Notes: a model not told the origin generated them from the letters alone. DNA of 64,000 nt from Phycicoccus sp. Soil802 (GCF_001429605.1 NZ_LMSS01000004.1:310001-374000); one strand, 5' to 3'. Shown: positions 9,054 to 18,285, counted from the first letter of the stretch. Made by a program: numbers and translations.

Positions 9054-9989
9054 TCAGGCGGGGAAGCCTTGGTTGAAGTAGGTGACGGCCGTGCGCACGT
9101 CGTCGCCGACGAGGTCGGCGTTGATCGCGATGGCCGCCGCCGACCCTTCTCCGGCGGCGGTGATGACCTGTGCGCGCGCGTTGGTGACGTTGCCGGCAAC
9201 CCACAGCCCGGGGACGCTGGTGGTGCCGCTGGCTCCGGTCACGACCCAGCCCTCCTCGTCCAGGTCGCAGCCCACACCGGCCAGCAAGGCGGCGTTGGGG
9301 ACGAACCGCGGGGGGACGAACACGGCCTGCCTCGGGATGATCCGACCGTCCGCCAGCTCGACCGCGGTCACCCGGTCGTCCTGCACGACGACCCGCTCCA
9401 GCGGACCCTCGACGATGCCGATGGCCCGGGCGACGAGCTGGGTGCGGTCGGCCGCGGTGAGCGTGCCGGTCGGGGCGAAGAGGACGAGGTCGTGGGTCCA
9501 CTGCCGGACGACCTGGGCGTAGCGGACGCTGTCAGGACCGTTCCACAGCACGCCGAGCTGCTGGTCGCGGACCTCCCAGCCGTGGCAGTAGGGGCAGTGC
9601 AGGACATCCTTGGCCCACCGCTCGGCGAGCCCCGGGACGTCGGGCAGCTCGTCGTGCAGGCCGGTGGTGACCAGGACCTTGCGCGCCCTCAGTCGCTGCC
9701 CGTCCTCGAGCAGCGCCTGGAACCCCGACTGACCGCAGTGGACGAGCTCCGTGACCGTGCCCCCGACGATGACGGCGCCGTAGCCCGTGGCCTCCGCCCG
9801 GCCCGCCTCCAGCAGGTCCGAGGGAGCCATTCCGTCGCGGGAGAGGAATCCCTGCAGGTGCGCAGCGGGTGCGTTGCGCGGTACTCCTGCGTCGACCACC
9901 ACGACGTCCCGCCGGGCGCGACTCAGGACGAGGGCTGCGGAGAGTCCGGCCGCCCCGCCGCCGACGATGAGGATGTCGTGGGTGTTCAT
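9054..9989 (-). CDS. NAD(P)/FAD-dependent oxidoreductase, thioredoxin-reductase-like
   Basis: Flavoprotein of 311 aa. The FAD-binding Rossmann motif is at the N-terminus (ILIVGGGAAGLSAALVLSRA), a thioredoxin-reductase-type redox pair lies in CPYCHGWEVRD (about residues 125-135), and the C-terminal FAD motif is GLWVAGNVTN (about 268). The order and length match the YpdA/TrxR-like group frequently found beside an XRE regulator. No thioredoxin partner is encoded here. The start is set at ATG 9989 (MNTHDILIVGGG), since the 13 residues of the longer frame precede the fold. It is divergent from the XRE-cupin gene with a short shared promoter region. Confidence 0.87.
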   Translation of the reverse strand: MNTHDILIVGGGAAGLSAALVLSRARRDVVVVDAGVPRNAPAAHLQGFLSRDGMAPSDLLEAGRAEATGYGAVIVGGTVTELVHCGQSGFQALLEDGQRLRARKVLVTTGLHDELPDVPGLAERWAKDVLHCPYCHGWEVRDQQLGVLWNGPDSVRYAQVVRQWTHDLVLFAPTGTLTAADRTQLVARAIGIVEGPLERVVVQDDRVTAVELADGRIIPRQAVFVPPRFVPNAALLAGVGCDLDEEGWVVTGASGTTSVPGLWVAGNVTNARAQVITAAGEGSAAAIAINADLVGDDVRTAVTYFNQGFPA

Positions 9990-10068
9990 GAGCCGAGGAT
10001 GATCCTCGGGACAGGCGAGTGGCAACATCCGTTGCTGTTTCCGGGACGGAATGGGTCAGAATGTCGGG

Positions 10069-10662
10069 ATGGACGACACCGCCACCACCATCGCGAAGGC
10101 CTTGGACCAGGTGGGCCCCCGGCTCAAGCAGCTGCGCGCTCACCGGGGCGTGACCCTCAGCGCCCTCGCCGAGACCACGGGCATCTCCAAGAGCACCCTC
10201 TCGCGCCTGGAGACGGGACAACGCCGCGCCAGCCTCGAGCTGCTGCTGCCGTTGGCCCAGGCCTACCGGGTCCCGCTGGATGACCTCGTGGGCGCTCCCG
10301 AGGTCGGCGACCCCAGGGTGCGGCTCAAGGCGAGCACCCGGAACGGCCGCACGGTGCTGCCCCTGACGCGCCAGCCGGGTGGGGTCCAGGCGTGGAAGAT
10401 CATCGTCCCCGCGAGCAACAGCACCCCGAAGCCGAAGGCGCACGAAGGGTACGAGTGGCTGTTCGTCCTGTCCGGTCGGATGCGACTCGTCCTGGGCGAC
10501 CACGACCTCGTCCTGACGGCGGGTGAGGTGGCCGAGTTCGACACCCGGGTGCCGCACTGGTTCGGCAGCGACGGCAGTGGGGTGGTCGAGGTGCTGAGCC
10601 TGTTCGGTCCCCAGGGCGAGCGGGTGCACGCCAGGGCACGGTCGAGCGCTACGGGCGGCTGA
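10069..10662 (+). CDS. XRE-family regulator with C-terminal cupin domain
   Basis: Transcription regulator of 197 aa. The helix-turn-helix is at about residues 17-70 (LKQLRAHRGVTLSALAETTG, ISKSTLSRLETGQRRASLEL), and a cupin beta-barrel fills the C-terminal half (HEGYEWLFVLSGRMRLVLGD, then GEVAEFDTRVPHWFG), giving a small-molecule-sensing repressor/activator architecture. It is divergent from the thioredoxin-reductase-like gene, its likely target. ATG 10069 is preferred because CAGAAT (10057-10062), a -10-like hexamer, lies six bases upstream with TTGCTG at 10032, suggesting a leaderless message. ATG 10051 would add six residues. Confidence 0.85.
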   Translation: MDDTATTIAKALDQVGPRLKQLRAHRGVTLSALAETTGISKSTLSRLETGQRRASLELLLPLAQAYRVPLDDLVGAPEVGDPRVRLKASTRNGRTVLPLTRQPGGVQAWKIIVPASNSTPKPKAHEGYEWLFVLSGRMRLVLGDHDLVLTAGEVAEFDTRVPHWFGSDGSGVVEVLSLFGPQGERVHARARSSATGG

Positions 10663-11194
10663 GCCGGTAGAGCCGGTGCCGCCTGACCGGGCTCCCTTCC
10701 GGGATGAGGGGGTGGTCGAAGTCGGCCGCCTCGTCACGGGTCATGCCGAGCTTGCGCATGACGCCCTGTGACCGGTCGTTCGCCGGCACGACCATCGCGA
10801 CGATCTCGTCGAGGCCGAGTGGGCCGAAGCCGTGACTGACGGACGCGCGGGCCGCCTCGGTCGCGTAGCCGTGGCCCCAGGCCGAGCGGGCCAGCCGCCA
10901 GCCCACCTCGACACAGGGAGTGAACGGCGCCTCGAACCGGGGGACGGACAGCCCGGTGAAGCCGATGAACTCCCGCGTCTCGGCGACCTCGACCGCCCAG
11001 AGCCCCCCTCCGTGGTCGTCGAGGAAGGCCGTGATGCGGTCGACCATGGCGTCGCTGGCCGTGCGGGTCAGGTGCGAGGGGAAGTGCTCCATCACGAGCG
11101 GGTCGTCGTTGAGCGCCGCGAAGGGCTCGCGGTCCTCGTCGCGCCACTCGCGCAGCACCAAGCGCTCGGTGTGCAGCCGGGTCACCTCGGTCAC
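10649..11194 (-). CDS. GNAT-family N-acetyltransferase (RimJ/RimL type)
   Basis: Acetyltransferase of 181 aa. RimJ/RimL-like features are the start LHTERLVLREWRDED, the FTGLSV strand, the acetyl-CoA loop region EVGWRLARSAWGHGYATEAA (about residues 106-125) and the closing NDRSQGVMRKLGM. Such enzymes acetylate protein N-termini or small amines; the substrate is not evident. GTG 11194 is chosen because GGAAGGG lies about eight bases upstream; GTG 11218 is an in-frame alternative. The 3' end overlaps the convergent XRE-cupin gene by 14 bp. Confidence 0.85.
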   Translation of the reverse strand: MTEVTRLHTERLVLREWRDEDREPFAALNDDPLVMEHFPSHLTRTASDAMVDRITAFLDDHGGGLWAVEVAETREFIGFTGLSVPRFEAPFTPCVEVGWRLARSAWGHGYATEAARASVSHGFGPLGLDEIVAMVVPANDRSQGVMRKLGMTRDEAADFDHPLIPEGSPVRRHRLYRLSRP

Positions 11195-11347
11195 GCGTCC
11201 CACCCTTCCGTCCCGCACCGGCGAACCCCCGGTCTTGTCCGGGCCCGCGTGCGCGTCCTACTGTCGGCCGTGGCACACCTTGCCGTGTTTCCAGGTCTCC
11301 GGGAAGGGCGAGAGACGGACGTCGACGACCCGGAAGATGGGTGGACA

Positions 11348-12325
11348 GTGACTGCAGTGCACGACGCTCGACCCGCACCACTCCAGCTGGCCGAGCCCTG
11401 GGGCGGCACCGGCTGGCTCAGCGACTTCGACGGAGACGTGCACTGGGTCGACTACGGCGGACCCGACCCGGACGACCCCACGCAAGGGGTGCCGGTGGTG
11501 ATGGTGCACGGCCTCGGCGGGTCGCACCTCAACTGGGTCGGCCTCGCGCCCGAGCTCTCGAAGCGCCACCACGTGTATGCCGTGGACCAGGCCGGTTTCG
11601 GGCTGACGCCCGGCACCGCGCGGACCGCATCGGTGCACGCCAACGCCGACCTCGTCGCCCGCTTCATCAGGGAGGTCGTCGGGTCGCCCGTCGTGCTGGT
11701 TGGCAACTCGATGGGCGGGATGGTCTCGATCCTGCTGGCTGCGGCCCACCCGGAGCTGGTGGCCGGCCTCGTCCTGATCGACCCGTCGATCCCCGTCCCG
11801 CGACAGCGACCCGACCTGGCCGTCAGCGCGACGTTCCTCGTCTACGCCACGCCGTTCGTGGGGGAGCGCTACCTGGCCCTGATGACCAAGCGCACCACGG
11901 ACCGCCAACGGGTCCAGGGTGTCGTGAACCTCTGCTTCGCCGACCCGCGTCGGGCCAACCCCGACGTCGTCGACGCCGGTGTCGTGCTGGCCGCGCACCG
12001 ACGCGGTGTCCCCGGGCAGGAGGCGGCCTTCCTCGGTGCCGCTCGGTCGCTCATGCGGGTGCTGGCCAACCCACGGCGCTACCACTCCCTCATGCACAGC
12101 ATCGACCGGCCGGTGCTCCTCGTGCACGGCGAGCGCGACCGGCTGGTGTCCGTCGCCGCGGCCCGCGCGGTGTCGGCGCAGCACCCGGACTGGGAGACGC
12201 ACTTCCTGCCCGGGGTCGGCCACACCCCGCAGCTCGAGGTCCCGGACCAGGTCCGCGCCCGGGTCATCCCCTGGCTCGAGGCCCACGCCCTCGCGCCCAG
12301 GGCGAGCTCGACGCGCTCGCCATGA
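11348..12325 (+). CDS. Alpha/beta hydrolase
   Basis: Predicted serine hydrolase of 325 aa, first gene of a four-gene operon. The oxyanion segment is VVMVHGLGGSHLNW, the nucleophile elbow is VGNSMGGM (Ser at about residue 121), the acid is in LVHGERDRLV, and the His is in GVGHTPQLE. Substrate unknown. The start is uncertain. GTG 11348 has a distant GGAAG, but a possible promoter TTGTCC-18 bp-TACTGT ends at 11264 and an in-frame GTG at 11270 lies five bases behind it, which would give a leaderless protein with 26 more residues. The stop overlaps the next ATG (ATGA). Confidence 0.85.
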   Translation: MTAVHDARPAPLQLAEPWGGTGWLSDFDGDVHWVDYGGPDPDDPTQGVPVVMVHGLGGSHLNWVGLAPELSKRHHVYAVDQAGFGLTPGTARTASVHANADLVARFIREVVGSPVVLVGNSMGGMVSILLAAAHPELVAGLVLIDPSIPVPRQRPDLAVSATFLVYATPFVGERYLALMTKRTTDRQRVQGVVNLCFADPRRANPDVVDAGVVLAAHRRGVPGQEAAFLGAARSLMRVLANPRRYHSLMHSIDRPVLLVHGERDRLVSVAAARAVSAQHPDWETHFLPGVGHTPQLEVPDQVRARVIPWLEAHALAPRASSTRSP

Positions 12326-14532
12326 GCACGGCATACCTGACCTGTCCGCTGTGCGAGGCGACGTGCGGCCTGGCCGTGTCCTTCGACGGCGACACCGTCA
12401 CGTCGGTGCGCGGCGACGACGACGACGCGTTCTCGCACGGGTTCATCTGCCCGAAGGGCGCCTCGCTCAAGGCGCTGCACGAGGACCCCGACCGACTGCG
12501 GACCCCCATGGTGAAGCGCGACGGGGAGTGGCGCCAGGCCACCTGGGACGAGGCCTTCGCGGAGATCGACCGCCGCCTCGTGCCCCTGGTCGCCGAGCAC
12601 GGCCCGGAGTCCGTCGCGTTCTACCTCGGCAACCCCTCGTCCCACAACCTCGGCGTCACCCTCTACGGGCGGGCGTTCTACAAGGCCGTGGGGACGCCCA
12701 ACATCTACACCGCCGGCAGCGTCGACCAGCTGCCGCAGCACTACTCGTCGGGCTACCTCTTCGGTGACCCGTTGAGCATCCCGGTGCCGGACCTCGACCG
12801 CACCCAGCACCTCCTCCTGCTCGGTGCCAACCCGTTGGTGTCCAACGGATCCCTCATGACGGTGCCCGACGCGCGGGGCCGCCTCAAGGCGATCCGCGAG
12901 CGGGGTGGCAAGGTCGTCGTGGTCGACCCGCGCCGCACCCGCACGGCGGAGGTGGCCGACCAGCACCACGCCATCAGGCCGGGCACCGACGCGCTGCTGC
13001 TCTTCGCGCTCGTCGAGGTGATCCTGCGCGAGGGGCTGGCCGACCTGGGTCGCCTGGCCGACCACGTGAGCGGGTTCGACGACCTCGCGGAGCTGGCCGC
13101 GCCGTTCACGCCGGAGGCGGTGGCGCCGCACACCGGGATCGCGACGACCGAGATCGAGACGATGGCGCGTGAGCTGGCCGCCGCCGGCAGCGCTGCCGTA
13201 TACGGACGGATCGGCACGACGACGCAGGAGTTCGGCACCCTGGCGAGCTGGCTGGTCGACGTCCTCAACGTCATCACCGGCAACCTGGACCGCCCGGGTG
13301 GGGCGATGTTTCCTCTGGCTGCCGCGGGACAGACGAACAGCACCGTGCCGGTGAGAAACCCTGCGCAGCAAGGCAGCTCGCCGGGAAAGGGTTGGCGGCA
13401 CGGCCGGTGGCACAGTCGGGTGCGTGGGCTGCCCGAGGTGATGGGCGAGCTCCCGGTCGCCACCCTGGCCGACGAGATCCTCACCCCCGGGCCGGGTCAG
13501 GTGCGCGCGCTGGTGGTCGTGGGCGGCAACCCGTGCCTGAGCACGCCCAACGCCGACCGGCTCCGCGAGGCGGTCCAGACCCTCGACCTCATGGTGTCAC
13601 TCGACGTCTACCTCAACGAGACCAGCGAGCACGCCGACGTCATCCTGCCGGGCCCGACCCCGCTCGAGCGCGACCACTACGACGTCACGTTCACCCAGCT
13701 GTCCGTGCGCAACATGGCCAACTGGAGCCCTGCCGCGCTGCCGACCGACCAGCCGCAGGAGTGGGAGACCATGCTGCGGCTCGCCGGCATCGCCGCAGGG
13801 CAGGGGCCGACCGCCGACCTGGGGGCGCTCGACGACCTGATGGCCACCCAGACCGCCGCGAGGTACGGCTTGGACGTGACGGTCGCGGGGGAGCGTCGTG
13901 GACCCGCGCGGCTGCTCGACCTCATGCTGCGGGGCGGCCCCCACGACCTCACCCTGGCCGAGCTCGAGGCTGCTCCGCACGGACTGGACCTCGGGCCGCT
14001 GACCTCCCGGGTGCCGGAGCTGCTGCGCACCGTCAGCGGGCAGATCGAGCTGACCCCGGAGCCCATCACCCGTGACGTGCCGCGCCTCGTGGCGGCCCTC
14101 GGTCGCCCGCTCGCCGGGCCCGACGAGCTGGTGCTCATCGGGCGCCGACAGCTGAGCTCGAACAACTCGTGGATGCACAACCTTGCGCCGCTGGTCCGCG
14201 GGTCGAACACCTGCACCCTCCAGGTGCACCCCGACGACGCCGACCGGCTCGGGTTGCACGACGGCGGAGTGGCAGCGGTCCGCTCGCGTGCGGGGTCGGT
14301 GACCGTGCCCGTCGAGGTCACCGACGGGGTGCGCCCCGGTGTCGTGAGCATCCCGCACGGCTGGGGCCACTCGAGCCCGGGCACCCGCACCGAGGTCGCG
14401 TCGGCGCACGCGGGGGTCAACAGCAACGTCCTCGCCGACGACCTGTTCGTCGACGCCCTCACCGGGACCGCGGTCCTCAACGGCATCCCCGTCACCGTCA
14501 CCCCAGCCGAGGAGCAGTCATGGACCGGATGA
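12322..14532 (+). CDS. Molybdopterin oxidoreductase with N-terminal 4Fe-4S site
   Basis: Protein of 736 aa in the DMSO-reductase/formate-dehydrogenase-like superfamily. The N-terminus has the 4Fe-4S ligand pattern CPLCEATC ... CPKG (about residues 7-45). The molybdopterin domains follow (FYLGNPSSHNLG, LLLGANPLVSNG, VVVDPRRTRTAEVADQH, VVGGNPCLSTPNADRL), ending in a cofactor-binding barrel with SSNNSWMHN, VHPDDADRLG and HGWGH. The residue coordinating Mo cannot be set with confidence. No signal peptide or dedicated redox subunit is seen, so the electron partner is unknown. It is translationally coupled to the upstream hydrolase (ATGA) and overlaps the WS/DGAT gene by 13 bp. Confidence 0.88.
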   Translation: MSTAYLTCPLCEATCGLAVSFDGDTVTSVRGDDDDAFSHGFICPKGASLKALHEDPDRLRTPMVKRDGEWRQATWDEAFAEIDRRLVPLVAEHGPESVAFYLGNPSSHNLGVTLYGRAFYKAVGTPNIYTAGSVDQLPQHYSSGYLFGDPLSIPVPDLDRTQHLLLLGANPLVSNGSLMTVPDARGRLKAIRERGGKVVVVDPRRTRTAEVADQHHAIRPGTDALLLFALVEVILREGLADLGRLADHVSGFDDLAELAAPFTPEAVAPHTGIATTEIETMARELAAAGSAAVYGRIGTTTQEFGTLASWLVDVLNVITGNLDRPGGAMFPLAAAGQTNSTVPVRNPAQQGSSPGKGWRHGRWHSRVRGLPEVMGELPVATLADEILTPGPGQVRALVVVGGNPCLSTPNADRLREAVQTLDLMVSLDVYLNETSEHADVILPGPTPLERDHYDVTFTQLSVRNMANWSPAALPTDQPQEWETMLRLAGIAAGQGPTADLGALDDLMATQTAARYGLDVTVAGERRGPARLLDLMLRGGPHDLTLAELEAAPHGLDLGPLTSRVPELLRTVSGQIELTPEPITRDVPRLVAALGRPLAGPDELVLIGRRQLSSNNSWMHNLAPLVRGSNTCTLQVHPDDADRLGLHDGGVAAVRSRAGSVTVPVEVTDGVRPGVVSIPHGWGHSSPGTRTEVASAHAGVNSNVLADDLFVDALTGTAVLNGIPVTVTPAEEQSWTG

Positions 14533-15938
14533 GCGCGATGGACGCGATGTTCTACTACATGGAGGGCGAGAACACCCCCATGCACGTCGGCGGTGTCTCA
14601 GTGCTCGAGGGGCCCGCCCCCGCGTACGGCGACCTCGTCCGGCTCCTGGCCGCCAAGATGGACCAGGTCCCGCGCTACCGCCAGGTCATCAGGACCGTGC
14701 CGTTCCAGCTCGGTCGCCCGATCTGGGTGGACGACCCGCACTTCCAGCTGCTCTACCACGTGCGACACACGTCGCTGCCCAAGCCGGGTGGGCCGGAGCA
14801 GCTGCGCAACCTCGCCGGTCGGGTCTTCGCCCAGCGCCTCGACATGACCAAGCCGGTCTGGGAGGCCTGGCTGGTCGAGGGTCTCGCGGAGGACCGGTGG
14901 GCCCTGATCTCGAAGGCGCACCACTGCATGATCGACGGCGAGGGCAGCACCGACCTCATGCAGGTGATCTTCGACCTCGAGCCTGAGCCGGTGCGGCGCG
15001 AGCCCTCCGACTGGACGCCGTCCCCGGCGCCGTCCACGGTCGCACTGACGGCCGGGTCGGTGGTCGAGACAGTGCGGGAACCGTTGCAGGCCATCGGGAT
15101 CCCGAGCCTCGACGACCTGGCCAAGCTGCCGACGGCCTTGGCAGGGGTGGCCGTGGCCGCCAAGGAGCTCGTCCCGCAGCAGATCGCCCAGCTCGTGCCC
15201 GGGCGTGGTCAGCCGACGCCGAAGAGCCTGAACGGTCCGCTGGGACCGAACCGTCGGTGGGTCTGGACCGACGCGACGATGGGTGAGGTCAAGACCATCC
15301 GCACCGCCCTGGGCGGCACCGTCAACGACGTCATCCTCGCGGCCGTGACCCGTGGCTACCGCGACCTCGTGCAGGGCCGTGGGGAGCTGGTGCCCGAGAT
15401 GGTGGTGCGATCTCTGGTGCCCGTCTCCACCCGGCAGGCGTCGGGTCGAGGGCAGGTCAACAATCAGGTGACCAGCGTCGTCGTCGACCTGCCGGTCGCC
15501 GAGGACGACCCCGTGCGACGGCTCCAGCTGATCCGCGAGCAGATGGACCGCAACAAGCGGGGGATGGGCGCCGTCGACGCCGCGGCCATCGTCGGGCTCG
15601 CGGACTACGCAGCCCCCACCCTGCTGGCCCTCGGCGCGCGCTCGATGTCGCGGATGCCCAACAAGCTCACGCAGACCGGGACGACCAACGTCCCGGGCCC
15701 GCGGATCCCGCTCTACCTCCTGGGGCACCAGCTCCTGGAGTCGCACCCCTACGTGCCCGTCTTCGCCGGGGTGCGGGTCGCGACCGGGATCTTCTCGTAC
15801 CTCGACACCTTCAGCTTCGGGATCACCGCCGACTTCGACAGCTTCCCCGACGTGGAGGTCATCGCCGATGGCATCCGAGCCGGCTTCAACGAGCTCGTCG
15901 CGGCTGCGGTGTCCGCGGCCGACGCACCCCGACCGTGA
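14520..15938 (+). CDS. Wax ester synthase/diacylglycerol acyltransferase (WS/DGAT)
   Basis: Acyltransferase of 472 aa that joins fatty acyl-CoA to diacylglycerol or fatty alcohol, making storage lipids. The catalytic HHxxxDG is present (KAHHCMIDGEG, about residue 134). The N-terminus MSAMDAMFYYMEG and C-terminal PNKLTQTGTTNVPGP are typical, and length is normal for actinobacterial members. ATG 14520 is chosen because GAGGAG (14509-14514) lies five bases upstream; ATG 14529 would form ATGA with the preceding stop. Placement after a molybdoenzyme and between two hydrolases suggests a lipid-related pathway, but the link to the molybdoenzyme is unexplained. Confidence 0.92.
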   Translation: MDRMSAMDAMFYYMEGENTPMHVGGVSVLEGPAPAYGDLVRLLAAKMDQVPRYRQVIRTVPFQLGRPIWVDDPHFQLLYHVRHTSLPKPGGPEQLRNLAGRVFAQRLDMTKPVWEAWLVEGLAEDRWALISKAHHCMIDGEGSTDLMQVIFDLEPEPVRREPSDWTPSPAPSTVALTAGSVVETVREPLQAIGIPSLDDLAKLPTALAGVAVAAKELVPQQIAQLVPGRGQPTPKSLNGPLGPNRRWVWTDATMGEVKTIRTALGGTVNDVILAAVTRGYRDLVQGRGELVPEMVVRSLVPVSTRQASGRGQVNNQVTSVVVDLPVAEDDPVRRLQLIREQMDRNKRGMGAVDAAAIVGLADYAAPTLLALGARSMSRMPNKLTQTGTTNVPGPRIPLYLLGHQLLESHPYVPVFAGVRVATGIFSYLDTFSFGITADFDSFPDVEVIADGIRAGFNELVAAAVSAADAPRP

Positions 15939-16786
15939 CACCGACTCAGCCGTCCGAGCCGTCCGAGCCGACCCAGCCGACCCGGCCGACCCGGCCGACC
16001 CGGCCGACCCGGCCGACCCGCAAGGCTTCAGCGGGGCGCCCGTCGTCGTTGCTGCTGCTGAGCGAACCCTGGCGCAGCGTCCTCGAGCTCGGCGCCCTCA
16101 CCGTGTCGGCACCCCAGCTCGCCCGCGCACCCAGGGGCGATGGTCATCCGGTGCTGGTCATCCCGGGCCTGCTGGCGTCGGACACCTCGACGGTCGTCCT
16201 GCGGCGCTTCCTGGACCGGCTCGGTTACCGCACCGCCGGCTGGGGCCTGGGGGTCAACACGGGCCCGACCAGCCGAGTCGTCCGGAGGCTGCCGCTGCGG
16301 CTGCGCGAGCTGTCCGACCGGCACGGCCAGCCCGTGTCGGTGATCGGCTGGTCGCTCGGGGGCATCTTCGCCCGCGCCCTCGGCGTCCGGTCGCCCGAGC
16401 TGGTCCGACAGGTCATCACGCTCGGAAGTCCCTACGCCTCATCGGTCCCCGGACAGACCCACGCCGACGCGGCATACCGGATGCTGTCCCGGCGGCACTA
16501 CGCCCAGGCGACCAGCCGGGGGCCCGACGTGACCACACCACTCGGGGTGCCCACCACCTCGCTCTACTCGCGGATGGACGGGATCGTCTCGTGGCGGATC
16601 TGTCGCGAGGACGTGGGGGAGCGGCGCGAGTCCATCGCGATCCCGGCCTCACACCTGGGTTTCGGGCACAACCCGACGGCCTTGTGGGTGGTCGCCGACC
16701 GGCTCGCCCAGGACCCCGAGGAGTGGCAGCCGTTCGCGCCCCCGCGGCACCTGCGTGGGCTGTTCACGGTCGACCAGCGCGCCTGA
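15935..16786 (+). CDS. Alpha/beta hydrolase (esterase/lipase-like)
   Basis: Predicted serine esterase of 283 aa, last gene of the operon. A Thr-Arg-Pro repeat occupies residues about 12-29. The hydrolase fold follows, with PVLVIPGLLASD (oxyanion loop), VIGWSLGGIFA (nucleophile Ser at about residue 139), an acid probably in the SRMDGIV segment and a His in ASHLGFGHNP. GWSLGG with this context recalls triacylglycerol lipases/PGAP1-like esterases. The GTG start overlaps the WS/DGAT stop (GTGA). The gene ends five bases before a strong terminator. Activity on the lipids made by the WS/DGAT is an inference. Confidence 0.82.
   Translation: MTPTQPSEPSEPTQPTRPTRPTRPTRPTRKASAGRPSSLLLLSEPWRSVLELGALTVSAPQLARAPRGDGHPVLVIPGLLASDTSTVVLRRFLDRLGYRTAGWGLGVNTGPTSRVVRRLPLRLRELSDRHGQPVSVIGWSLGGIFARALGVRSPELVRQVITLGSPYASSVPGQTHADAAYRMLSRRHYAQATSRGPDVTTPLGVPTTSLYSRMDGIVSWRICREDVGERRESIAIPASHLGFGHNPTALWVVADRLAQDPEEWQPFAPPRHLRGLFTVDQRA
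15968..16021 (+). repeat. Six tandem 9-bp units encoding Thr-Arg-Pro
   Basis: Six consecutive copies of CCGACCCGG (first and last with one change) near the 5' end of the hydrolase gene. The unit keeps the frame, so slippage would lengthen or shorten the basic, proline-rich N-terminal tail. Confidence 0.85.
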
Positions 16787-16790
16787 CAGC

Positions 16791-16821
16791 CTGACGGCCC
16801 CGCCGAGGGCGGGGCCGTCAG
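16791..16821. terminator. Bidirectional terminator between hydrolase operon and dctA
   Basis: A perfect 14-bp stem (CTGACGGCCCCGCC / GGCGGGGCCGTCAG) with a 3-nt loop lies between two convergent genes. There is no T tract, as usual in actinobacteria. Confidence 0.85.
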
Positions 16822-16828
16822 CTCACGT

Positions 16829-18199
16829 TCAGTGCCCGGCAGTGACCGAGGCGGGGTCACCGACGAGGTCGGGTTGGGGGTCGTCGTCGATCATGCTCGA
16901 CTCGTCGAACGGCAGGTCACCCGCGAGCACCGCGTCGAGCCGTGGCCGGTCGAGCTCGCCGACCCAGTGCCCGATCAGGATGGTGGCGATCGAGTTGCCG
17001 GCGAAGTTGGTCAGGGCCCGGGCCTCGCTCATCATCCGGTCGATGCCGACGATGAACCCGACGCCGTCGACCAGGTCGGGGCGGTGCGACTGCAGCCCAC
17101 CGGCCAGGGTCGCGAGCCCGGCGCCGGTCACACCCGCTGCACCCTTCGAGGCGATGATCATGAACACCAGCAACGAGATCTGCTGCCCGATGGAGAACGG
17201 CTTGTCCAGCGCGTCGGCGATGAACAGCGAGGCCATGGTCAGGTAGATCGCGGTGCCGTCGAGGTTGAACGAGTAGCCGGTCGGGACCGTGATGCCGACC
17301 ACCGGTCGGGACACCCCGGCGTGCTCCATCTTGGCGATGAGGCGGGGCAGGGCCGACTCCGACGACGAGGTCGACAGGATGAGGAGGAACTCGCGGGCGA
17401 GGTAGCGGAACAACGCGAAGACGTTGACCCCGGTGACCAGCTTGAGGATCGAGCCGAGGATGACGAAGACGAACAGCGCACAGGTGATGTAGAACGCGAT
17501 CATCACCTGGGCGAGGCTCTTCAGGGCATCGAGCCCGGTGGCGCCGACGACGGCGGCCATCGCGCCGAATGCACCGATCGGCGCGATGTACATGATCATC
17601 GCCATGAGGCGGAAGACGAGCCGCTCGAAGTGCTTGATGCCCACGAGGATCGGCTCACCCGCACGACCCATCTTCTGCAGCGCGAAGCCCACGAGCAGCG
17701 CGACCAGCAGAGCCTGGAGCACGGAGCCGGACGTCAGCGCCGACACCAGGGTGTCGGGGATCAGCCCGAGGATGAAGTCAACCGTCGTGGTGTGCTCCTC
17801 GCCGACCGCCTTCTGCCCACTGGCCGCGAGCTCGTCGGTGAGGTGAAGTCCGGCACCGGGCTTCACGAGGTTGCCGACCAGCAGACCGATCGCGAGGGCG
17901 AAGGTCGACATGGTGAGGAAGTAGCCGAGCGCGAGCCCGCCCACCTTGCCCACCTGGGTGGCCTTCCGAACGGAGCCGATGCCCAGCACGATCGTGCAGA
18001 AGATGATCGGCGTGATCATCATCTTGATGAGGTTGACGAAGCCGGTGCCGAGCCACTTGAGCTTGACCCCGAATTCGGGGAAGGCGAACCCGACGATGAT
18101 GCCGAGGACCATCGCCACGATGACGGCGATGTAGAGGTAGTGCGTGCGGTCCCGCTTCGGTGCGGGGCGGTCGACGACGCTGTCGGCGCTGGTGCTCAC
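16829..18199 (-). CDS. dctA: C4-dicarboxylate transporter, DctA type (DAACS family)
   Basis: Sodium/proton symporter of 456 aa for C4-dicarboxylates (or glutamate) in the cytoplasmic membrane. Landmarks are KMMITPIIFCTIVLGI (about 61-76), the serine-rich reentrant loop STSSSESALPRLIAKME (about 290) and the substrate-binding region GYSFNLDGTAIYLTMAS. About eight to ten hydrophobic segments are visible, normal for the family. The start is the GTG at 18199, preceded by GGAGAG at six bases; the longer frame runs back into the promoter. A sensor kinase and response regulator of the CitA/DcuS-CitB type are divergent, so substrate-dependent induction is likely. Confidence 0.92.
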   Translation of the reverse strand: MSTSADSVVDRPAPKRDRTHYLYIAVIVAMVLGIIVGFAFPEFGVKLKWLGTGFVNLIKMMITPIIFCTIVLGIGSVRKATQVGKVGGLALGYFLTMSTFALAIGLLVGNLVKPGAGLHLTDELAASGQKAVGEEHTTTVDFILGLIPDTLVSALTSGSVLQALLVALLVGFALQKMGRAGEPILVGIKHFERLVFRLMAMIMYIAPIGAFGAMAAVVGATGLDALKSLAQVMIAFYITCALFVFVILGSILKLVTGVNVFALFRYLAREFLLILSTSSSESALPRLIAKMEHAGVSRPVVGITVPTGYSFNLDGTAIYLTMASLFIADALDKPFSIGQQISLLVFMIIASKGAAGVTGAGLATLAGGLQSHRPDLVDGVGFIVGIDRMMSEARALTNFAGNSIATILIGHWVGELDRPRLDAVLAGDLPFDESSMIDDDPQPDLVGDPASVTAGH

Positions 18200-18271
18200 G
18201 GTGCTCTCCAGGGGGATCGGGTCCCGGACGTGGCCCGGGACGGGTGAACAAGCACGAGGGTGGGCCCTGGA

Positions 18272-18285
18272 GTGACTAGGGTCAC
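18272..18285. promoter_or_regulatory. Dyad GTGAC-TAGG-GTCAC in the dctA/sensor-kinase intergenic region
   Basis: A 5-bp perfect inverted repeat with a 4-bp centre sits about midway between the two divergent starts (18199 and 18355). It is a candidate site for the adjacent response regulator. A short dyad like this can occur by chance. Confidence 0.4.
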
